Shown here in pieces: positions 57,101 to 64,000 of a stretch of 64,000 nt of DNA (its first letter is position 1; every line of letters starts with the position of its first letter). The stretch comes from Nematostella vectensis (lineage: Eukaryota > Cnidaria > Anthozoa > Actiniaria > Edwardsiidae). The stretch lies in NCBI RefSeq assembly GCF_932526225.1, contig NC_064041.1, positions 4,275,046 through 4,339,045 on the forward strand. Reading direction: 5' to 3'. Position numbers and translations under genes: made by a program. Under the pieces are notes generated by a model. The model searched no databases and was not told the origin of the DNA. It was given only the letters and a program-made list of their open reading frames with translations.

Positions 57101-60100
57101 ACACAGATGGATTTTTTAAGGATTCAAGAGTGTCATCAAAATTTAACTTATATGACCGTTTTTGATCGTAGGTGAAGTAAACACCTAAAATCTTCATTGG
57201 TTTATCTAAATGTTTCACATCTATTATGAGCCTGTTAGAAACTAGTGGGTCTCCCAAGTTAAGAGCTTCTAACTTATCCTTATTTACCTTTAAACCTGAG
57301 CAAACACTAAACTGCTCCAGAAGATTCATAAGAGAGTTATACGAGGCTACATCTTTAACAAAAACTGTCATATCATCTGCATACAAAGTGCACTTAATAT
57401 GTTCATCCCCAATGTCAAAGCCTCTTATGTCGTCCTTGTGCCGTATATTTATTGCCAAGATCTCCAAAGCCAGAATAAAGAGATATGGCGATAAAGGGTA
57501 GCCTTGACGTACACCTCTTTCTAGGTCAAGCATAGCCGAGGAAAATCCATTATTCATTATACAACTTTGGATGTTGCAGTAAAACGTTTTCACCCAGCTA
57601 ACAAAGGAGGACCCAAAATTAAAAGCTATTAAAGCCCCTGTAAGAAAGCTCCAATCCAATGAATCAAATGCCTTTTCAAAATCAATTGCTACCAATAAAC
57701 CAGTCTCTAGTGTATAAAATTAATCAATAACTCTTACACTGTCAAATAACTTTCTACCCTTTACATACGCAGTTTGATTTGAATGTACGATTAACGGAAG
57801 TATCGGTTCTATACGTTTGGCTAACACCTTTGAAGCGATTTTAACATCTACATTTAATAAAGAAATTGGTCTCCAGTATGGAATAAACGTTCTGTCCCTA
57901 TCCTTTTTAGCTATAAGCTTTAATACAGCCTGTTTCTGGGATGTGGATAGCTCTCCATGGCTGTATGGATAATTTAGACACTTAACCACTAAATTTCCTA
58001 TGACAGGCCAAAAGGCTTTGTAAAACTCAATCGATAAACCATCCATACCAGGGGATCGGCCATTATCAAATGTGTTCAAAACATGCAAACACTCGTTATT
58101 CGAAATTTCACCTTCACATTTTTCCTTGAGTGATTCAGGAATTTTAGGAATGTTGGGATTAAGCAGAAATTTTTTCTTAAAGGAGTCCTGCAGGGGCGAT
58201 GACGACTTTTTGTAGAGAGACGAATAAAACTTGTTCAACTCCGCCATAATTATTTCAGAATCCTCTGTTGTTTCATCTTCTGTTACATGAATTTTCCTTA
58301 TAACAGATTTATCATAATTAGTTTTTTCCAGTTGTAAAAAGTATTTGTTATTTTTTTCACCCTGTTCAAACCACTGAGCCCGTGACCGTATGATCTGACC
58401 CTGGGCAATATACTCATAGTGAGACTCATATTATATCCTTTCTACTCATATTCTGACCTCGGTCAGAATACGGACCTCCCAGCTGGTAAATAACATATAC
58501 GTATTGTTGTAGTGTTATTTTAATAATTGTTAACGAGCCCGAATTTGGGGCCATTAGGGTGGTGAAACTGACAGGCTATTTAACAATTGGAACTCGAGGC
58601 CGATTTGACTATGAGGCCGAAGCCGGGATGGTTTTTATTCAAAATCATAGTCCGAGATGCCCAGAGGTCTAATTGTTCACCAATTAAGACAAAAAATAAT
58701 CAAGATCATGGTCTTTTGCTTTTAAATAAACATTCCACCCCCCCCCCCTTTTGGCCAAAAATGGGTCATTTCGTATTAAGCAATCTTCAAATACTATGCT
58801 TTTTCCATATGATACCTATGACTGCGCACCCCCCCCCCCCCCCTCGGCCAATCCTGGGTACGCGCCTGATTCATGTCTTCTATTTGTCAACTGAACTTTG
58901 GTTAACTTTAAAAACCATTCTGCAAAGTGTAAACTAACTGTAAATAAAATCAATAAAAATGTTACATTTCTCGGGGATTTCCCGCTGAAGAGTTGAACAA
59001 CTTGAAAATCGCATTAATTTAACGTTTTCAGTTGTTTTCTTACAGTTGAAGATCCTCTTTCCATATCAGGGTGCCTTTCTTTTTCTTGGATAGCATTATT
59101 TAATAAGTCAGTTAAAAAGTGTCGTCGCTAGTTTCAGCAAATTGCGATTGCGCCTGCCATTTTTCCGAGCATTTCGCTACTCTTCTTCTATCACTATTTA
59201 GTATAAATCCATTCACATACTATCACAAATCTCGCAATTTGATTGGCTCCCGTACTCACTATCTATTGAGCCATAGATAGTGAGTAGCGAAAAAGTGTGC
59301 ATCGCACGTGTTGCTTTTCGCGACAAAAGCGGTTATTTATTAACTGGATTATATACCAAAAGAAGACTACTCGACTACTAAAACTAGACTACTTGTTCTC
59401 ACTACGAGCCTCGTTGACTATCTATTGACTTATAGAAAACTCGAACTCGTCTTATTATAGACTATTAGTAGCTCAGCCAATCAGAAAGCAGGATTTGTAA
59501 TAGAGTTCTAGTTGATAAATTCTAAATCTTATTATTTAGTAGCTCACCCAATCAGATTGCAGCTTTGATGATAGACCATTAAAAGTGCAATTTGACTAAA
59601 ACGAGATGTTCTGGTCTGACTGAGGGGAAATTAAAGAAATACGTGTGTTGATTTTATTTGAAAGAACAACGATGTGGAGAGAAATCTCAATATTTGGAAG
59701 CACGATAATAAATAAAATGTTGAACTAAACACACAAGTTGATAATAATACGCCATACCAATAGTCCAAACAGAGTCTCTGGGTCGTATACGGTTCTTGAT
59801 ATCCTGGTTCTAGAGTCTCCTTCATTCCTGTTCTCTAATTACGTGTCGCAGCTTCGCGCCTCGTGAGTAGTGAAACTTTGGGTCTGTGGAACCAGGGTAG
59901 GTTCTTGATATCTTTCAAACAAAACATACCGACCAACTAACCCGGTCAGCGTTTTCTCACATGTAGGTACCTGTCACTTATGTGTTTACCAGTCCCCTGT
60001 GATACCAGGGAACTCTCAAGTAATTATGTTTTTTTTGATGGTGGCACAAATTGGTGAATTCTGACAGATATTTATTGATATCATTTCTAGGTGTTGATAT

Positions 60101-60649
60101 CGGATGGGAAAAGAGCACAATGAATGTTAATGAAGGAAAATTTGATGTCACGACAAAAATCAAGAGATCAACATCTTCCGGCCTTAATATTGTGACGTAA
60201 GTAATACATACTTTATATATAATCAAGAGATCGACATCTTCCGGCCTTAATATTGTGACGTTAGTAATACAAACTTTATTAATAGGTTATGGGAGTCGAG
60301 AATACAATTAGTGTACCATAAATAAGTGTACCATAAAATGTTATACGTCAAACTAACGTAATGTTAAATGTCAGGCTTGAATGCTCCTTTTGAATATTCT
60401 TTTCACAATTTTTTATCAGTGTTTCTCATCTCGATATTACTGCAAAGTTTGGAAAAGACTACGGAATACAAGAAAATGAAGATATTGTTTTTAAAGATGG
60501 CGAGAGTGAAAAGATTTTTCACTTTTACATAAAAGACGATAATGTCGTTGAATACGACGAAGATTTTCAACTAAAAATCAGTTCGAACGACTCTGTTACC
60601 ATTGGACCTATAGCAACGCTTCAGGTCACCATCGCGTCAGATGATAAGG
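51119..60649 (+). CDS. Secreted or membrane protein with Calx-beta domain, 5' part (exons 1-3)
   Basis: Exons 51119-51185, 60091-60196 and 60420-60649 give 403 nt, or 134 residues, with phases 1, 2 and 1 all matching. The first exon encodes a signal peptide (MDGPWNMLSFSVMLLVWGRF). Exons 2 and 3 encode a Calx-beta sandwich: strand phrases MNVNEGKFDVTTKIKR, then FGKDYGIQ, EKIFHFYIKDDNVVEYDEDF and a C-terminal VTIASDDK, matching the usual tolerance for a GxDY turn and D-x-E-x-D-E acidic calcium-binding patterns. Such domains occur in FREM/ADGRV1-type adhesion and matrix proteins, but the family cannot be chosen because the gene runs past the window. The link of exon 1 to exon 2 over 8.9 kb is inferred from phase and position only. 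Confidence 0.65.
51186..52070. other. Calx-beta gene intron 1, first part
   Basis: No gene recognised. G-rich run at 51232-51241; otherwise unremarkable AT-rich DNA. Confidence 0.45.
52073..52880. mobile_element. Large imperfect inverted repeat, about 250 bp arms
   Basis: Left arm 52073-52330 and right arm 52600-52880 are reverse complements with indels, e.g. CTGCTCTCACGCTCAAGGTC, AATGACCCGTAG, TGTTTAACAATCCTTGCGAT and TTGGTTTTATTATTCCGAC against the reversed right arm. The centre (52380-52600) holds a third partial copy. No transposase. Confidence 0.75.
52881..53785. other. Calx-beta gene intron 1, second part
   Basis: No gene. A 119-codon frame (52877-53236) has no recognisable domain. 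A duplicated phrase, GTGGCTATATGCCCG.CAGTCGG, occurs at 53426 and 53614. Confidence 0.5.
53786..54018. mobile_element. Nested MITEs
   Basis: Outer element: GCTAAGTTCAAATGTCGTAT...CCATGAGC at the left and GCTCATGGATAATACGGC...GAACTTAGC at the right are inverted copies. Inside sits a G-run element whose ends, GAGGCGCGTACCCAGGATT and GTGTACGCGCCTG, are also inverted; it splits the outer element right after its first arm. The remaining interior folds into another hairpin around ATGCATGCAAAAG. Confidence 0.75.
54240..54400. repeat. Partial copy of the 25756 MITE family
   Basis: Shares ATTTTGATTCTGCATTTTAG, CATGTTTTTAAAATTTGGTG and GAAATCTCAG with 25930-26060, including the TTCTT end. Confidence 0.65.
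55487..58500. mobile_element. MITE with TATGTTATTT(C/A)CCAGCT ends, split by a LINE
   Basis: The left end (55487-55610: ATATGTTATTTCCCAGCT, GGTCGGTCCGTACC, GTGACCTCGGCC) and right end (58440-58500, reverse complement ATATGTTATTTACCAGCT, GGAGGTCCGTATTCTGACCG) are inverted copies. Everything between 55600 and 58440 is a LINE on the minus strand, so the MITE was the target. Confidence 0.75.
55600..58430 (-). pseudogene. L1/Tx1-like LINE reverse transcriptase, 5'-truncated
   Basis: On the minus strand, 58430-58248 encodes GQIIRSRAQWFEQGEKNNKY, the typical pre-RT region. Then 58247-57720 (GRSPGMDGLSIEFYKAFWPV; RPISLLNVDVKIASKVLAKR), 57695-57081 (VAIDFEKAFDSLDWSF; RQGYPLSPYLFILALEIL; YADDMTVFVK), 57094-56537 and 56313-55690 (CSFCEAEDETLEHLFCHCNY zinc-binding tail) follow. 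The catalytic FEKAFD and YADD motifs are intact. A stop near 57718 and several frame changes inactivate it. The 3' end is near 55600 at an A-rich stretch (TTTTTTTTATTTG on the + strand). Confidence 0.88.
58501..60090. other. Calx-beta gene intron 1, last part
   Basis: No gene. C-runs at 58738-58750 and 58810-58842 with CCAATCCTGGGTACGCGCCT (dispersed repeat end). A small hairpin lies at 59250-59290 (CTCACTATCTATTGAGCC...AGATAGTGAG). Confidence 0.5.
60091..60196 (+). CDS. Calx-beta exon 2
   Basis: 106 nt, phase 1 in and 2 out. It encodes VDIGWEKSTMNVNEGKFDV and on to SGLNIV; the VNEG phrase is typical of the first strands of Calx-beta. Donor GTAAGT. Confidence 0.72.
60159..60280. repeat. Tandem duplication of exon 2 end and splice donor
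   Basis: 60159-60218 and 60221-60280 share AATCAAGAGATC, ACATCTTCCGGCCTTAATAT and TGTGACGT. The first donor is GTAAGT; the second copy has GTTAGT. Period 62 bp. Confidence 0.9.
60420..60649 (+). CDS. Calx-beta exon 3
   Basis: 230 nt, phase 2 in and 1 out. It encodes the rest of the Calx-beta domain from VSHLDITAKFGKDYGIQENE to TLQVTIASDDK. Donor G|GTAGGA. The array starts about 40 nt later. Confidence 0.78.
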
Positions 60650-60689
60650 GTAGGAAGATAATGATAAAATGCGCAGTCTTTTATATGAA

Positions 60690-63600
60690 ACCCTGTGTCC
60701 ATGTGCATCACACATGACACCCTGTGTTACACCATGTGCATCACACATGACACCATGTGTTACATCATGTGCATCACACATGACACCCTGTGTTACACCA
60801 TGTGCATCACACATGACACCATGTGTTACATCATGTGCATCACACATGACACCCTGTGTTACACCATGTGCATCACACATGACACCCTGTGTTACACAAT
60901 GTGCATCACTCATGACACCCTAAGTTACACCATGTGCATCACACATGACAACATGTGTTACACCATGTGTATCACACATGACACCCTGCGTTACACAATG
61001 TGCATCTCACATGACACCCTGTGTCACAGACTGTGTATCACACATGACACCCTGTGTTACACCGTGTGCATCACACATGACACCCTGTGTTACATCATGT
61101 GCATCACACATGACACCCTAGATTACACAATGTGCATCACACATGACACCCTAAGTTACACAATGTGCATCACACATGACACCCTGTGTTACACAATGTG
61201 CATCACACATGACACCCTGTGATACATCATGTGCATCACACATGACACCCTAAGTTACACAATTTGCATCACACATGACACCATGTGCATCACACATGAC
61301 ACCCTGTGTTACACCATGTGCATCACACATGACACCCTGCGTGACACAATGAGCATCACACATGACACCCTGTGTCACACACTGTGTATCACACATGACA
61401 CCCTGTGTTACACCATGTGCATCACACATGACACCCTGTGTCACACAATGTACATCACACATGACAACATGTGTTACACCATGTGCATCACACATGACAC
61501 CCTGCGTTACACAATGTGCATCACACATGACACCCTGTGTCATACCATGAACATCACACATGACACCCTAAGTTACACCATGTGCATCACACATGACACC
61601 CTGTGTTACACCTTGTGCATCACACATGACACCCTGTGTCATACCATGAACATCACACATGACACCTTTTGTTACACCATGTGCATCACACATGACACCC
61701 TGTGTCACACCATGTGCATCACACATGACACCCTGTGTCACACCATGTGCATCACACATGACACCCTGTGTTACACCATGTGCATCACACATGACACCCT
61801 GTGTCATACCATGTACATCACACACAAAACCCTGTTACACCATGTGCATCACACATGACACCCTATGTCACACAATGTACATCACACATGACACCCTGTG
61901 TTACACCATGTGCATCACACATGACACCCTGTGTTACACAATGTGCATCACTCATGACACCCTAAGTTACACCATGTGCATCACACATAACACTATGTGT
62001 TACACCCATATGCATCACACATGACACCCTGTGTTACACAATGTGCATCACACATGACACCATGTGTTACACCATTTGCATCACACATGACACCCTGTGT
62101 TACACCATGTACTTTACACATGACACCCTGCGTTACACCATGTGCATCACAAATGACACCATGTGTTACACCATGTGCATCACACATGACACCATATGTT
62201 ACACCATGTGCATCACACATGACACCCTGTGTTAAACGATGTGCATCACACATGACACCCTGTGTTACACCATGTGCATCACACATGACACCCTGTGTTA
62301 CACCATTTGCATCACACATAACATCCTGTGTTACACCATGTGCATCACACATGACACCATGTGTTACATCATGTGCATCACACATGACACCCTGTGTTAC
62401 ACCATGTGCATCACACATGACACACTGTGTTACACAATGTGCATCACTCATGACACCCTAAGTTACACCATGTGCATCACACATGACAACATGTGTTACA
62501 CCATGTGTATCACACATGACACCCTGCGTTACACAATTTTCATCTCACATGACACCCTGTGTCACAGACTGTGTATCACACATGACACCCTGTGTTACAC
62601 CATGTGCATCACACATGACACCCTGTGTTACATCATGTGCATCACACATGACACCCTAAGTTACACAATTTGCATCACACATGACACCATGTGTCACACC
62701 ATGTGCATCACACTTTACACCCTGTGTTACACCATGTGCATCACACATGACACCCTGCGTGACACAATGAGCATCACACATGACACCCTGTGTCACACAC
62801 TGTGTATTACACATGAAACCCTGTGTTACACCATGTGCATCACACATGACACCCTAAGTTACACCATGTGCATCACACATGACACCCTGTGTTACACCAT
62901 GTGCATCACACATGACACCCTGTGTCATACCATGTACATCACACACAAAACCCTGTTACACCATGTGCATCACACATGACACCCTATGTCATACCATGTA
63001 CATCACACATGATACCCTGTGTTACAACATGTGCATCACACATGACACCCTGTGTCACACCATGTGCATCACACATGACACCCTGTGTTACACAATGTGC
63101 ATCACTCATGACACCCTAAGTTACACCATGTGCATCACACATAACACTATGTGTTACCCCCATATGCATCACAAATGACACCCTGTGTTACACAATGTGT
63201 ATCACACATGACACCCTGTGTTACACCATGTACTTTACACATGACACCCTGCGTTACACAATGTGCATCAAACATGACACCCTGTGTTACACCATGTGTA
63301 TCACACATGACACCCTGTGTTACACCATGTGCATCACACATGACACCCTGTGTTACACCATGTGCATCACACATGACGCCCTGTGTCACACCATGTGCAT
63401 CACACATGACACCCTGTGTCACACCATGTGCATCACACATGACACCCTGTGTCACACCATGTGCATCACACATGACACCCTGTGTCACACCATGTGCATC
63501 ACACATGACACCCTGTGTTACACCATGTGCATCACACATGACACCCTAAGTTACACCATGTGCATCACACATGACACCCTGTGTTACACCATGTGCATCA

Positions 63601-64000
63601 CACATGACACTCTGTGTTACACAATGTGCATCACTCATGACACCCTAAGTTACACCATGTGCATCACACATGACATCCTGTGTTACACCATGTGCATCAC
63701 ACATGACACCCTGTGTTAAACGATGTGCATCACACATGACACCCTGTGTTACACCATGTGCATCACACATGACACCCTGTGTTACACCATTTGCATCACA
63801 CATAACACCCTGTGTTATACCATGTACATCACACATGACACCATGTGTTACATCATGTGCATCACACATGACACCCTTTGTTACACCATGTGCATCACAC
63901 ATGACACCATGTGTTACATCATGTGCATCACACATGACATCCTGTGTTACACCATGTGCATCACACATGACACCCTGTTACACTATTTGCATCACACATG
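60690..64000. repeat. 33 bp minisatellite, about 100 copies, running off the window
   Basis: Units of ACATGACACCCTGTGTTACA plus CCATGTGCATCAC, with common point variants. 33 bp is 11 codons without stops, so all the long frames here on both strands (up to 246 codons) are by-products. Larger-scale duplications occur: a block near 60700-61100 recurs near 62240-62640. It lies in intron 3 of the Calx-beta gene. Confidence 0.97.

Noticed and set aside
60626-63968. Long open frames of up to 246 codons on both strands (MCITHDTLCYT and VMCDAHGVTQG repeats)
   Set aside because: They come from a stop-free 33 bp unit; every frame and strand is open, with no codon bias or start context. They lie in an intron.
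60690-64000. CRISPR array look-alike
   Set aside because: Units are contiguous 33 bp repeats with point variants; there are no unique spacers, and the context is a eukaryotic intron.

Overview
This is a window of animal nuclear DNA, most likely from a cnidarian and probably an anthozoan. The genes have many short exons with GT-AG introns. Composition is AT-leaning. Introns and intergenic DNA are packed with MITEs, LINE fragments and minisatellites. The species assignment is an inference from gene architecture and repeat style; I cannot name the species from sequence alone. No rRNA, tRNA or CRISPR array was recognised.

Three protein-coding genes lie on the + strand. (1) At 2446-18122 is a 14-exon gene (optionally 15) for a 1146-residue coiled-coil, Ser/Arg-rich protein resembling AKNA, a centrosomal microtubule organiser. 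(2) At 24174-41380 is a complete 15-exon gene for a 672-residue XPR1 phosphate exporter, with an SPX domain and an EXS domain; every intron phase matches. (3) At 51119-60649 is the 5' part of a secreted or membrane protein: a signal-peptide exon, an 8.9 kb intron, then two exons forming a Calx-beta domain. This gene continues beyond the window.

Between and inside the genes are a decayed hAT transposase (21109-21593, minus), a CR1/Jockey-like LINE (about 47448-49440, plus), an L1/Tx1-like LINE (about 55600-58430, minus), a LINE C-terminal fragment (28760-29218), a decayed repeat-protein gene (45486-45876) and at least ten MITE-like inverted-repeat elements. Several elements are nested. The best case is at 20474-21593: a MITE with a perfect 9 bp target duplication sits inside a TTAA-type MITE, which sits in the hAT pseudogene.

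The most striking feature is the number of minisatellites and where they sit. Three arrays overlap exon ends and copy them: the AKNA-like exon 12 splice donor (16031-17262), the AKNA-like stop codon (18094-18440) and the XPR1 stop codon (41340-42215). Others start within tens of bases after splice donors (11917, 14676, 27545, 60690). The last is a 33 bp array of about 100 copies that runs off the window end. Long open frames inside these arrays are artefacts of repeat length and composition, not genes.
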